From NCBI RefSeq assembly GCF_947497005.1, contig NZ_CANMFF010000005.1, positions 124,001 to 188,000 of the forward strand: 64,000 nt of DNA, in the 5' to 3' direction. The notes beneath the pieces are model-generated. The model saw nothing but the letters and a program-made list of their open reading frames with translations. It ran no database searches and had not been told where the DNA came from. This DNA is from an uncultured Ruegeria sp. (GTDB lineage: Bacteria; Pseudomonadota; Alphaproteobacteria; Rhodobacterales; Rhodobacteraceae). Positions 35,639 to 44,537 of this stretch are shown here, piece after piece. Within the stretch, counting starts at the first letter, position 1, and each line of letters opens with the position of its first letter. The position numbers were made by a program, and so were the translations under genes.

Positions 35639-36183
35639 CGCTTGCCCCGGTCATCGCCGTTGTCGGCCCCTCGGGCGTCGGTAAAGACAGCGTCATGCAG
35701 GCGTTGGTGGCAAAGGCACCGGGCATCCAACGTTTGCGGCGTGTGATTACCCGCCCCGAAGGGAAAGAGGGCGAGGATTTCGACCGGGTTTCTGTCGAGA
35801 GATTTCAGCAGATGGAACGAGACGGTGCTTTTGCGCTGAGTTGGCCTGCGCATGGGTTGTTTTACGGCGTACCAAACGCGATTGCGCAGCAACGGCAGGA
35901 GGCCGACGCTGTTCTGGTCAACCTGTCTCGTGCGGTATTGGTGCAGGCGCAGGAGGTCTTTGGCGATCTGATCGTGATCTCACTGACTGCCAAAGCCGGG
36001 GTTCTGGCACAACGACTGTCCTTAAGAGGGCGGGAAAACGCGGGTGAACAAGCGCGGCGGCTGGGTCGAGCCAAAGCGCCTTTGCCCGACGGTTTGAACC
36101 GGATCATCGAGGTCGACAACTCCGGCGCGCTGAAAAACACGGTCGCCGAGATCCTCTTGCGGCTTCAACCGGAGAGCGCATAG
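35635..36183 (+). CDS. phnN: Ribose 1,5-bisphosphate phosphokinase PhnN
   Basis: Guanylate-kinase-fold enzyme, 182 residues, that makes PRPP from ribose 1,5-bisphosphate formed after cyclic-phosphate opening. P-loop VVGPSGVGKDSVMQAL, VITRPE-GEDFDRVSVERFQQ and FALSWPAHGLFYGVP are conserved. Its last codons overlap by 19 bp the 3' end of the antisense DUF1045 gene. Confidence 0.94.
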   Translation: MTLAPVIAVVGPSGVGKDSVMQALVAKAPGIQRLRRVITRPEGKEGEDFDRVSVERFQQMERDGAFALSWPAHGLFYGVPNAIAQQRQEADAVLVNLSRAVLVQAQEVFGDLIVISLTAKAGVLAQRLSLRGRENAGEQARRLGRAKAPLPDGLNRIIEVDNSGALKNTVAEILLRLQPESA

Positions 36184-36848
36184 CGATGGATCAGGTGAAA
36201 CCGCCCATCTTCAGCCTCGCCCATCAGGGCCAAATCGATGATCTGAAGGGGTTGCGGCAGCAACGGGGCGAGATGGGTCTGCAGCGCTTCCTGGGTCGCC
36301 CTAAGGGTCGGTTTGTCCAGCTTGCCGCTGAGCGTTATGTGAAAGCGAAACTCGTCCAGCACGTAAGGATATCCCCACTGAACCAGATTGGCGTCCTGTT
36401 CCGGGGTCAGCCCGGCGGCGCGGCGGCGGGCCAGTTCAGCCTCAGATACTACCTCGCGAAAACCGTCCAACTCCTGAACGCAGGCGTTGGCCAAGGTATT
36501 CAGCGCCTGAGTCCCGCCCAACGGGCGCAGAGCCAGAAAGCGGCCAAGCCGGGTGGTTTCAAGACCATCCAGCATGACAGGGGGCTGGCTGGAGGCGAGT
36601 TGACCGCAAGCTGTGCGCAAGGCGTCGAACGTTTGTCCGTCGCGCAGTCGGAACGGCGGCTTCAGGGTCGCGTGCAGCCCGTATTTTCGCGGCACTTCCG
36701 TGACCGCTGCAACGTCGATTCCCCTAACGTCCGGATGCGCAACCCGCGTTGCGGTTTCCATGTCCCAACCCAGCCAACTGGTTGCAAAATTCGTCCATTC
36801 CGCCCCAGCGGGTGGCGCAAAATAGATCGCGTATCGCGTGAATGTCAC
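36165..36848 (-). CDS. DUF1045 family phosphonate-locus protein, 2H phosphoesterase-like
   Basis: A 227-residue protein of DUF1045 (TIGR03223, often beside C-P lyase genes, function undetermined). Sequence shows two HxT motifs: His59-Ala-Thr in LHATLKPPFRL and His170-Ile-Thr in FRFHITLSGKL, the hallmark of 2H phosphoesterases that open cyclic phosphates. No PhnP is visible in the locus, so replacing PhnP in opening 5-phosphoribosyl 1,2-cyclic phosphate is a testable inference. Minus strand, convergent with phnN (19-bp overlap), divergent from phnM with a 52-bp gap. Confidence 0.9.
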   Translation of the reverse strand: MTFTRYAIYFAPPAGAEWTNFATSWLGWDMETATRVAHPDVRGIDVAAVTEVPRKYGLHATLKPPFRLRDGQTFDALRTACGQLASSQPPVMLDGLETTRLGRFLALRPLGGTQALNTLANACVQELDGFREVVSEAELARRRAAGLTPEQDANLVQWGYPYVLDEFRFHITLSGKLDKPTLRATQEALQTHLAPLLPQPLQIIDLALMGEAEDGRFHLIHRYALSG

Positions 36849-36900
36849 ATTGGCCTCCTATTGCGTGGCCTTCCTCTACCTCAAAATACGTGAAGTTCAG

Positions 36901-38043
36901 ATGACAGAAGACTTGATCCTTGCCAATGCTACGCTTGTGTTGCCGAATGAAACCGTAACCGGAAGAGTCCGAATTGTCGGAGAGACTATTGTCGAGATCG
37001 ACACTGGAAACGGGGTTCCGGCCGGCGCGATTGATTGCGAGGGCGATTATGTCAGCCCCGGCCTCGTCGAGCTGCACACCGATAACCTTGAGCGTCACAT
37101 TCAGCCCCGTCCCAAGGTAGACTGGCCACATGCCGCTGCGATCCTTGCGCATGACGCGGAACTGGCCAGCACCGGGATCACAACAGTGTTCGACGCCATG
37201 CGGGTGGGTTCGATTCCATCCGGGGCGGGTCGGTATGGGAAATACGCCCGTGGCCTGTCGCAAGAGTTGTGGGATCTGCGTGAACAGGATGCGCTTAAGA
37301 TCAGTCACTTCCTGCACCTGCGGGCTGAGGTGTGTTCAGAAACTCTGCTCGAAGAGCTGGATGAATTTGAACCCAAGGACAGGGTTGGTCTTGTTTCCAT
37401 AATGGATCACACACCCGGCCAACGTCAGTTCCGCGACATGAACAAGCTGGAATCTTATCTGAAGGGTAAATATGCCATGGACGATGATACGTTCTTTCAG
37501 CATGTGGCCCAGTTAAAAGGTCTTCGGGATCGCAATGGTGATGTGCATGAGGTCGAAACCGTCAAGGCGGCCCGCCGATTTGGAGCTGTTTTGGCCAGTC
37601 ATGACGACACGACTGAAGATCAGGTGAAAGTGTCCGCAGGCCATGGCATCCGTCTGGCTGAATTCCCGACCACCGTCGAGGCAGCGCGGGCCTGCCACGA
37701 GAACGGCATTCGGGTGATGATGGGCGCGCCGAACATTATTCGCGGTGGGTCGCATTCGGGCAATGTAGCAGCCCGCGAGTTGGCCGAGCTTGGACACCTG
37801 GACATCATGTCTTCGGACTATGTGCCGTCGGCATTGCTGCTGTCGGCGGCCATGTTGGGCGAAATATGGGGCGACATGGCGCGCGGGATCGAAACGGTGA
37901 CGCTGGCCCCAGCACAAGCGGCAGGATTGGAAGATCGCGGTGAATTGCGCGCAGGTGCGCGTGCAGACGTCATACGTTTTCGGATGCGTGCAGGTGTACC
38001 GGCTCTGAGCTCGGTCTGGTCGCGTGGTCGACGGGTTGCGTGA
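36901..38043 (+). CDS. phnM: Phosphonate triphosphate hydrolase PhnM
   Basis: Amidohydrolase-family PhnM, 380 residues from ATG 36901 (21 upstream codons overlap the DUF1045 start and are rejected). It removes pyrophosphate from ribose-1-phosphonate 5-triphosphate. Metal site: SPGLVELHTDNLERH near residue 60 (an HxD variant of HxH), later SHDDTTED and MSSDYVPSALL. Complete length. Its own transcript likely starts in the 52-bp gap opposite DUF1045. Its stop abuts the next, convergent gene. Confidence 0.95.
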   Translation: MTEDLILANATLVLPNETVTGRVRIVGETIVEIDTGNGVPAGAIDCEGDYVSPGLVELHTDNLERHIQPRPKVDWPHAAAILAHDAELASTGITTVFDAMRVGSIPSGAGRYGKYARGLSQELWDLREQDALKISHFLHLRAEVCSETLLEELDEFEPKDRVGLVSIMDHTPGQRQFRDMNKLESYLKGKYAMDDDTFFQHVAQLKGLRDRNGDVHEVETVKAARRFGAVLASHDDTTEDQVKVSAGHGIRLAEFPTTVEAARACHENGIRVMMGAPNIIRGGSHSGNVAARELAELGHLDIMSSDYVPSALLLSAAMLGEIWGDMARGIETVTLAPAQAAGLEDRGELRAGARADVIRFRMRAGVPALSSVWSRGRRVA

Positions 38044-38520
38044 TCAGGCCGTGTAGAACAGATAGCGGTCCGGGGCGATGGTCTCGGGCCCTTTGATCTG
38101 GTTGAAGCCGACGAGGGGTTGACCGGAAATCAGTAATCCTCCGGGCTGCATAACCCGCGCGATTAGCGGGCTGAGAAGTGCCGCCTCAGCCACATCTTCG
38201 TGTTTGATCCCACGCCCGAAATCGTAATGCGCCAGCGCGATCCTGCGTCCTTCAGCCGCCAGCTTCTGAAGCATTGGCTCAGCCTCGCCTTGCAGGAAGT
38301 TTTCGGTCGGTGGGGTACTGTCCGGATGGCATTGCAGAACCCGATCCATCACCCAGATCCGGCGCGCTGCAAGGATTTCGCGCAGGTGGTCATAAGTGCG
38401 ACCATTGCCCAACCCCATGTCCAGCACATCACCCGGCTGGCCGCTGATTTGCTCGGCTGCCCAATTCAATCCGTCGCGTTGGGCCGTCAGTCGGCGCAGC
38501 ATGGAATCCAGTCGGCTCAT
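38044..38520 (-). CDS. SAM-dependent methyltransferase, paralogue of 54850 gene
   Basis: 158 residues from ATG 38520 (AAGGACA upstream); upstream frame rejected. Class I Rossmann methyltransferase core: VLDMGLGNGRTYDHLREI binds SAM; RVLQCHPDSTPPTE and LLSPLIARVMQPGGLLIS follow. The combination GLGNGRTY-HL, HPDSTPP, SPLI-PGGL recurs in the protein at 54850-55347, so the two are paralogues (possibly the Methyltransf_17 family). It is the last gene of the glycosyltransferase operon (10-bp gap). Target, perhaps a sugar, unknown. Confidence 0.75.
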   Translation of the reverse strand: MSRLDSMLRRLTAQRDGLNWAAEQISGQPGDVLDMGLGNGRTYDHLREILAARRIWVMDRVLQCHPDSTPPTENFLQGEAEPMLQKLAAEGRRIALAHYDFGRGIKHEDVAEAALLSPLIARVMQPGGLLISGQPLVGFNQIKGPETIAPDRYLFYTA

Positions 38521-38530
38521 GGTGATGTCC

Positions 38531-39286
38531 TTATTTGTTTTTCGGCGCGATCCAGGCCGTGCCGGGGCCGCGCAGCAGTTTGCGCAACAAGACCTCGGTA
38601 AAGACCCAGATGTCCTGATCATGGACCAGATGATGGGTCAAGACGCCAAATGGCTCGGTGTTGTCCGTGCGGCCTTGGCGTCGGTTCCGCAACAGCTCGA
38701 CTGTCTGCGCGATCAGGGTTTCAGGCGAGATCAGACCGCGTGTGCCACGCCAGTCAATCGGGTCCAGATGAGTGTTGACCTGCTCGAGTCCCGATGCGAC
38801 CAGACGCGTTTTGCGCGGTGTCGCCGTGGACAAGATGCGGTATCCCAGATTCGGAAGCTGTTCGATCAATTCCGGCGCGATGCGGTTCCATGGGGGAACG
38901 AACATAGGTCTCACATTGTCCCCAAAGAGGGCGCCGAGCCGCGCCATCCCAACCTGCGCATCCACAACCATCTCGTCCAGTGTGCGATTTAGACGAAACT
39001 CGGCCTTCTTCTGACCATTGAGCGCATGGTTCGTGTGTGCCCACCCATGCACCACAGGGATGAGCGATGGTCGCCCTTCAGCATACTCGGCCAGTGCACC
39101 GGTAGCGTCGCGGGGTATGACCGCCAGATGAACAGGCAGGTTCAGATTTTCAGCCAGGTCGGACAGGTGATCCAACTGTCGTGTCGGAGCGACGGCGTCA
39201 TCATCACGCCACCACAGTGGCAGGGACAAACCTGCAGCGCGCCAGTGGTCCAGTTCGGCGTCCAAAGGGTGCCAGTCAGGGTTCAT
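38531..39286 (-). CDS. Polysaccharide-deacetylase-like protein, cytoplasmic
   Basis: 251 residues, NodB-homology-like fold. PLWWRDDDAVAPT has the catalytic/metal Asp pair seen in this family; HGWAHTNH, the His motif; and VRPMFVPPWNRI the RxxxW-like block. No signal peptide or TM, unlike wall deacetylases, so it probably acts on a cytoplasmic sugar intermediate. 4-bp overlap with the next upstream glycosyltransferase. Substrate unknown. Confidence 0.8.
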   Translation of the reverse strand: MNPDWHPLDAELDHWRAAGLSLPLWWRDDDAVAPTRQLDHLSDLAENLNLPVHLAVIPRDATGALAEYAEGRPSLIPVVHGWAHTNHALNGQKKAEFRLNRTLDEMVVDAQVGMARLGALFGDNVRPMFVPPWNRIAPELIEQLPNLGYRILSTATPRKTRLVASGLEQVNTHLDPIDWRGTRGLISPETLIAQTVELLRNRRQGRTDNTEPFGVLTHHLVHDQDIWVFTEVLLRKLLRGPGTAWIAPKNK

Positions 39287-40425
39287 GTCCGCTGCTCCAG
39301 CAGGCGTTTGGCGATGCGCACGGTTTGAGCGGCCCCGTCAAACCCGAAATCCTGTTGTGCACGGGGTCCGTCAGCCACGACACGCTCTACCGCTTGGGCC
39401 AATGCGTCCCCGCTCAACGCCTGACTTTCCAGGACATCGATTGCGGACAGGCCTGACAGGCTCTGCCCACGCAAGCCTTGCTCGACCTCCTTACCGTCAT
39501 CAAACGGGACAAAAACTGCGGGGGTTCCGCTTTGCAAAATATCCATGGCGGTGTTGTAGCCGCACATGCTGACAGATGCCGCCGCGCGCGGCAACATCTG
39601 GCGAAAGTCCGGTCGCACAGGTTCCAAAATCACCGAGGTCTCTTCAGTCTGCCGAGACAGCTCATCAATCCGTGCTTCCGCGTCCGTTCCGCCTACCAAC
39701 AGGCGCCAGCGCCTGTTGGGCATCTGGCGGGCGGCCTCGATGGCCGCGCGAAAGATCGGCTGCCCAACTGAGCCGCCGCCAGCGCTGACCAGGATTTCAC
39801 CCTGACCTAGCGCATCTGGGTGTGGTTGAGGTAATGTCGGCGCAACAAAGCCGGTATAGTGCAGCCGTTTGGCCAACCGTTCCGACACCGGCCAACTGAC
39901 CGACAAGGGTGTCACGCTTTCGGTCGAATGAACCAGAATGCCGTCATAAAAATGGGTCACTATGTCATCCGCGCGCTCTGCCTTAGCGGGTTTCGACGGC
40001 GGTGCCAGAATGTCCCGGATCGATCCGAGAATGACAGGACGCTTGGGCAAGGCGCTTGCCGCGTTCAGGGCCGCATCAAACTCTGTAGCCAACGATCGGC
40101 GGCCGAAGGGGTAAAGCTCGGTGATCAGGACCTGCGGCTGGAAACTCTCCACCGCCTTTACCAGGGCTGTCACGCGTGCAGTGTGATAGGCATTGTCAGC
40201 CTCTACGCCACTTTCGGTCAATAAACGGGTGAAGTTTGTCCCGTCCGACCTGAGAGGCGGCAGGCCAAACAAAGTCATGCCGCGGCTGTCCAGTTGGGGT
40301 GCCGACATACCACCAGTGACGACCATGACGTCGTGGCCGTCATCCCTAAATGCCCGCCCCAGCGTCAGAGCCCGGCTGAGATGCCCGGTCCCCAACAGAT
40401 GCGTAACGACAATCATCACCTTCAT
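39283..40425 (-). CDS. Glycosyltransferase, MurG-like GT-B fold
   Basis: 380 residues, GT-B, GT28-like. N-terminal MIVVTHLLGTGHLSRALTLG is the acceptor-side glycine loop; the C-terminal domain shows LVSAGGGSVGQPIFRAAIEAA and CGYNTAMDILQSGTPAVFVP, the UDP-sugar loop with the Glu-like position. Similar in outline to the 43323 gene (COG4671-like). Coupled on both sides by 4-bp overlaps. No membrane segment. Confidence 0.82.
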   Translation of the reverse strand: MKVMIVVTHLLGTGHLSRALTLGRAFRDDGHDVMVVTGGMSAPQLDSRGMTLFGLPPLRSDGTNFTRLLTESGVEADNAYHTARVTALVKAVESFQPQVLITELYPFGRRSLATEFDAALNAASALPKRPVILGSIRDILAPPSKPAKAERADDIVTHFYDGILVHSTESVTPLSVSWPVSERLAKRLHYTGFVAPTLPQPHPDALGQGEILVSAGGGSVGQPIFRAAIEAARQMPNRRWRLLVGGTDAEARIDELSRQTEETSVILEPVRPDFRQMLPRAAASVSMCGYNTAMDILQSGTPAVFVPFDDGKEVEQGLRGQSLSGLSAIDVLESQALSGDALAQAVERVVADGPRAQQDFGFDGAAQTVRIAKRLLEQRT

Positions 40426-41006
40426 TGCAGAGCCTCGCGCTTGATCAGGCGAATGGGGTCGGGGTCGGCGATCATCGTATCCATATCGACGATATACAGT
40501 CGATTGCGTTTGATCCTGAAGGGGGCAGGGCCGTCAAAATTCCAGCCCCACGCCTGCGCAAGTATGACGCGCATGATGCCGATATGGCAGACAGCGACTG
40601 TATCGCGACGCAGTCCGGACACCCAAGGGCGCAACCTGTCCCGGACATCGGCCGGGCTTTCGCCGTTTGGCGGGCGGAAATTCCAGCTCCAATCTTCGAT
40701 ATGACGGTAACCGCTTGTGGTGTCTTCGATCAGGTCGACCCCGCGCAGACCTTCCCAATCGCCCCAGTTCATTTCGGTTAGTGCGTCTGTAGTTTTTGGG
40801 CTACGGCCAGAAACAATCTGCGCCGTTTTACTAGCCCGCTGCAATGGGCTGGACCAGATTTCGGCTCCTGCCCACCCGTCCGGCAGGCGATAGCCTGCCA
40901 ATTCGGATCGCGCGTCATCGTCGAGCGGAATGTCGCTACGCCCCTGTATCCGTCCCGCGCGATTCCAACAGGTATGCCCGTGGCGGAGCAGTGCAAGCCG
41001 GGTCAT
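40422..41006 (-). CDS. Histidine phosphatase (phosphoglycerate mutase-like)
   Basis: 194 residues from ATG 41006. LALLRHGHTCWNRAGRIQGRSDIPLDD is the RHG motif with the phosphohistidine, and the second His sits in TVAVCHIGIMRVILAQAWG. Such enzymes dephosphorylate small phosphorylated metabolites such as sugar or alcohol phosphates. In the middle of a glycosyltransferase operon it may act on a phosphorylated sugar intermediate. 4-bp overlaps at both ends. Confidence 0.88.
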   Translation of the reverse strand: MTRLALLRHGHTCWNRAGRIQGRSDIPLDDDARSELAGYRLPDGWAGAEIWSSPLQRASKTAQIVSGRSPKTTDALTEMNWGDWEGLRGVDLIEDTTSGYRHIEDWSWNFRPPNGESPADVRDRLRPWVSGLRRDTVAVCHIGIMRVILAQAWGWNFDGPAPFRIKRNRLYIVDMDTMIADPDPIRLIKREALQ

Positions 41007-42079
41007 GATGCGTTTTTCAACAAGGGCCGGAGCGTAGCCCACAAGCGCTCTGTCGCTAGTGGCAACAGATGTCGCGTCTCTATATGGCTGCGTGCAGCAT
41101 CGCCAAGCGTATGGCGCAATGTGGAATCCTCAAGCAGTATTTGCATATGACCGGCAAGGCCTTTGGCCCCGGTATCAACAGATGGATAGGCCGTAGGGGC
41201 CAGCACATCCCGCACTCCGGGCCGATCCTGAGCGATCACAGGCAGGCCCGCGGCCTGAGCTTCGAGGTAAATCATACCATAGGCCTCGTTTACACCGGGC
41301 CATACAAGCAGGGATGACTGTTGATAGATACGTTGCATTGCTTTCTGGTCGAGTTGGCCCAAAAACTGGACCCGAAGCCCGAACGGCGTCATCAGCGCTT
41401 CAACCTCTGTTCGTGCCGGACCGTCGCCTGCGATGTTCAGATGCCAGTCGCCTGTCAGATAAGAAAGCGCATCGGCGAGTATCCGGTAAGAGGACAGTTT
41501 GTCCCCGTGCCGCATCATGCCAACTGTCAGCATGGATCCATCGCCGGCAGTGGCGGCGGGCAGTTCGGACACCGGCAGGAACGGTGGCAGTTCAATCAGA
41601 GCCTGCGCGCCAAAACGGTCTCGTTTCAATGTGATCAGGTCATTGGCGGTGTGAAAAAAGATCACGTCGGCTGCGTCGCAGGCGCGATGCGCCGCAGCGG
41701 CGAAGTCGGCCCAGGGCCCGTTCAGCCTGCTTGATGCGCGGGTACTTTCCAGTTGCACATACGGAATGCCGCGCGCCTTGCAGAGTTGAGGACCAAGTAG
41801 GTCGGGGGCTTTGTAATAGTTGTGATAGGTCACCCACAGGTCGGTATCATAGGGCAGCCGGGTCATCAGCCGTTGCGCTTCCTTGTCTGCCACGCGCTGC
41901 AGAGAAAGCTGCACATCCTTGTCGCCGATTTTGTCATATATCCGCAGATCCGAGACAAGATCGACGGTGTCGCCTTCTGCTGCGAGTGCCCTGATCAGGT
42001 TTCGCGCCATTTCGCGGTCGCCCGAAGGGGTCGGACTGTTGGGGGATTTCATTGGTGCATAAAACGCAACCCGTGCCAT
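41003..42079 (-). CDS. Glycosyltransferase, GT4-like
   Basis: 358 residues from ATG 42079 (TAATG-type one-base overlap). GT-B family: VAFYAPMKSPNSPTPSGDREMARNLIRAL acceptor domain with DTDLWVTYHNYYKAPDL, and C-terminal MRIYQQSSLLVWPGVNEAYGMIYLEAQAAGLPVIAQ-like EX7E region. Cytosolic. Fourth gene from the 3' end of the seven-gene operon. Confidence 0.88.
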   Translation of the reverse strand: MARVAFYAPMKSPNSPTPSGDREMARNLIRALAAEGDTVDLVSDLRIYDKIGDKDVQLSLQRVADKEAQRLMTRLPYDTDLWVTYHNYYKAPDLLGPQLCKARGIPYVQLESTRASSRLNGPWADFAAAAHRACDAADVIFFHTANDLITLKRDRFGAQALIELPPFLPVSELPAATAGDGSMLTVGMMRHGDKLSSYRILADALSYLTGDWHLNIAGDGPARTEVEALMTPFGLRVQFLGQLDQKAMQRIYQQSSLLVWPGVNEAYGMIYLEAQAAGLPVIAQDRPGVRDVLAPTAYPSVDTGAKGLAGHMQILLEDSTLRHTLGDAARSHIETRHLLPLATERLWATLRPLLKNAS

Positions 42080-43326
42080 TATGCGGTTTCCATACACAAG
42101 GCGTTGAGGCGCTTCGACAGGCGGGCAATGCCGGGGTTCATCTGAAACTCGGCAATCAGTCGATCATGCGCCGCACGCGCCATTTGTGCTGCCTGTTGCG
42201 GATCAGCTGCCAAATCTTCAATAGCTGCGGCCAGAGCGCTGGGTTCGTCATCGGACAAGATGCCATGAGTTCCGGTTTTGATGAATTCAGGGATCGCAGA
42301 TATAGGAGTCGACAGGATAGGCAAAAGCTGCGACGCGGCCTCCATCAGCACATTCGGCAACCCGTCGCGGTCGCCATCCGCCGCGATGCGGCTGGGCAGG
42401 ACAAACAGATCGGCCTTTCGCATCGCCTCGATCACTTCGGGCTGATCACAGGCCCCTTTCCAGGTGATGCGGTCCGCAAAACCCGCATCCTGTGCCTGTT
42501 CCCGAAGGAGATCGCCCAGACCACCGCCACCGATATGGGTCCAATGCCAGTCCAGCCTGTCCGGCAGCAAAGCAAAAGACGCGATCAGGCGGTCAAACCC
42601 TTTTTTTTCGACCAGCCGCCCGACCGAGATCATGTGGAATGGGCCGTCTGCTACGCGCAACGCGCGCTTCGGCGGTTCCGGAAACCGCGACAGGTCGAGA
42701 CCGTGATAGATCAGCTCCATACGGGAAGGATCATCTGCCAAGCCACGCAGATGTTCGGCCCCGATCTCTGTGCAGGTGGCCCCAAACGCAGCCCCATGCG
42801 TTGCAGCCTGCAGCTTTTCGCGTTTTTCCCATACCGGCGAAGTCCAGATGTCCTTGGCGTGGGCAGAAAAGCTCCATGGTAATCCGCGCATGATGGCGGC
42901 ATAGCGGGCCACCGACGACGGTGTGTGCATGAAATGTGCGTAAAGCCCCTGCACGCTGGCGGGCAACTCGGCGGCCAGAACGCAGGCCTGTCCGAACCTG
43001 CGGATGCGATTGGGCGTCAGGTCGCGTTTCAGGTCCTGTCGCCAGATCCGATAGGCCTCGGCATAGCCGGGAAGCGATTGGGCGACGGCGCGTGCCGCCC
43101 AGACCCGTTTTGGTTCGTCATAAAGATATTCCGGTAAGTACCGGACCTGCCCTGTGAAGCGGTCGTGCAGAGGGTGGCGTTTCGTGTCGGTCGGGTGGCG
43201 CAGAGACCAGATGTCAAAGCGATGCCCGGCTTCCTGCAAGGCGACTAGCTCTTGCGCAATGAACGTTTCAGACAGTCGCGGCCAGCCTTTGACCACAACC
43301 GCCAGGTTAGAAGAGGGCGAAGTCAT
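42079..43326 (-). CDS. Glycosyltransferase family 4 protein
   Basis: 415 residues, GT-B/GT4 family. AVVVKGWPRLSETFIAQELVALQEAG, LYAHFMHTPSSVARYAAI, and the donor-site VGRLVEKKGFDRLIASFALL and EAASQLLPILSTPISAIPEFI are classical. Similar to enzymes making exopolysaccharides or glycolipids. Overlaps the gene above by 1 bp and the next by 4 bp. Confidence 0.9.
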   Translation of the reverse strand: MTSPSSNLAVVVKGWPRLSETFIAQELVALQEAGHRFDIWSLRHPTDTKRHPLHDRFTGQVRYLPEYLYDEPKRVWAARAVAQSLPGYAEAYRIWRQDLKRDLTPNRIRRFGQACVLAAELPASVQGLYAHFMHTPSSVARYAAIMRGLPWSFSAHAKDIWTSPVWEKREKLQAATHGAAFGATCTEIGAEHLRGLADDPSRMELIYHGLDLSRFPEPPKRALRVADGPFHMISVGRLVEKKGFDRLIASFALLPDRLDWHWTHIGGGGLGDLLREQAQDAGFADRITWKGACDQPEVIEAMRKADLFVLPSRIAADGDRDGLPNVLMEAASQLLPILSTPISAIPEFIKTGTHGILSDDEPSALAAAIEDLAADPQQAAQMARAAHDRLIAEFQMNPGIARLSKRLNALCMETA

Positions 43327-44537
43327 CCGGTGGCTCGTTCCTGTTCCCAGGTCAGCAGGCTGTCGATACGGTCGGTGACATAGTCCAGCCCGTCCAGCAA
43401 TCCGCTCTGAATAGCCTGGGACGGCAGGGATTGGTGCGGCAGTTCCCGAATGGCGCGGATCATTGATTCTGGCGTCAGGCCATCCCGGGTCTCATCCAGC
43501 ATTCGGACAAGGCCCAGCCCTTCTGCGCGCGATGCGCGAATCCATTGTTCCAGTCGGGGGGTGGTGCGTGGGACGATGACGGCGCGTTTGTCGAAGGACA
43601 GTACCTCGCAGAACGTGTTGTAGCCGCCCATGCAGACAACACCTTCGGCCCCTGCAAATAACGTTTCGATCTGGGATTCGAACCCGACAGCCGTCACACG
43701 ACCGTTTAGCGCGGCAACGCGGGTTTCGAAATCTTCGCGCAGCTCGCCGGACAGGAACGGACCATAGACCAGAACGGCACGTGGCGAGAGATCCGGGTCC
43801 TTTTCATACGCGGACAGGACGAGGTTGACCATCGCCTTGCCATCACCTCCGCCGCCGGGCGTGATCAGGATATAAGGCTGTTCCGGGGGGCCTCCGACGG
43901 GGCCGAGATCCCGGCGCAGATAGCCGGTCCAGTGAATGCGCGATTGCGCCGCCGCGCTTAGTGGAAGCCCTTGCGTCGGATCATAGATCGACTGCAACCC
44001 GTAAACCCAGATTTCGTGATAGAACCGCTCGGTCGCGTCAATGGCTTCCTTGCGCGCCCATTCGGCGGCCAACACTTCGGGTTCGTCTAGAACATCGCGC
44101 AACCCAAGCACCAGTTTCGTTCCGCAGTTATGTTGCAGGTAGTTCAGTGTTGGCAGCAACTCACCGCGGAATCCCGTTGGCTCCTTGTCGACGATCAGAA
44201 CATCGGGATCGAATTGCTGAACAGCCGTTTGAATCAGACCCGACCGCAATTCGGTCACTTCCTCGATACCCATTCCGATTGTGCGTGCGGCATAGGACCC
44301 GTCCGCACGCTTGGTCACACCGGGCAGGCGCACGTGATCAACACGGCGGGGAAACGTAAACCGGCCAGCCACGGGCGAGCCAGTCAGAATCAGTGCCGAC
44401 GCACTTTGATCTGCCCTTGTGATCGCCGCAGCCAATGCGCGCGACCGGCGCAGATGGCCCAGACCAAACGTGTCGTGACTGTAAAACAGGATACGCGGCG
44501 CGCGGTCCGGTTTGGAATTGGTTTTGCCTAGGCTCAT
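43323..44537 (-). CDS. Glycosyltransferase, MurG-like (COG4671-like)
   Basis: 404 residues from ATG 44537; upstream 16 codons are unlikely. FYSHDTFGLGHLRRSRALAAAI opens the acceptor domain, matching the GTGHLSRAL loop of the 39283 gene; the donor domain shows LITPGGGGDGKAMVNLVL and CMGGYNTFCEVLSFDKRAVIVPR. It is the promoter-proximal gene of the minus-strand operon; no strong Shine-Dalgarno. Paralogous to the 39283 protein. Confidence 0.85.
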   Translation of the reverse strand: MSLGKTNSKPDRAPRILFYSHDTFGLGHLRRSRALAAAITRADQSASALILTGSPVAGRFTFPRRVDHVRLPGVTKRADGSYAARTIGMGIEEVTELRSGLIQTAVQQFDPDVLIVDKEPTGFRGELLPTLNYLQHNCGTKLVLGLRDVLDEPEVLAAEWARKEAIDATERFYHEIWVYGLQSIYDPTQGLPLSAAAQSRIHWTGYLRRDLGPVGGPPEQPYILITPGGGGDGKAMVNLVLSAYEKDPDLSPRAVLVYGPFLSGELREDFETRVAALNGRVTAVGFESQIETLFAGAEGVVCMGGYNTFCEVLSFDKRAVIVPRTTPRLEQWIRASRAEGLGLVRMLDETRDGLTPESMIRAIRELPHQSLPSQAIQSGLLDGLDYVTDRIDSLLTWEQERATG

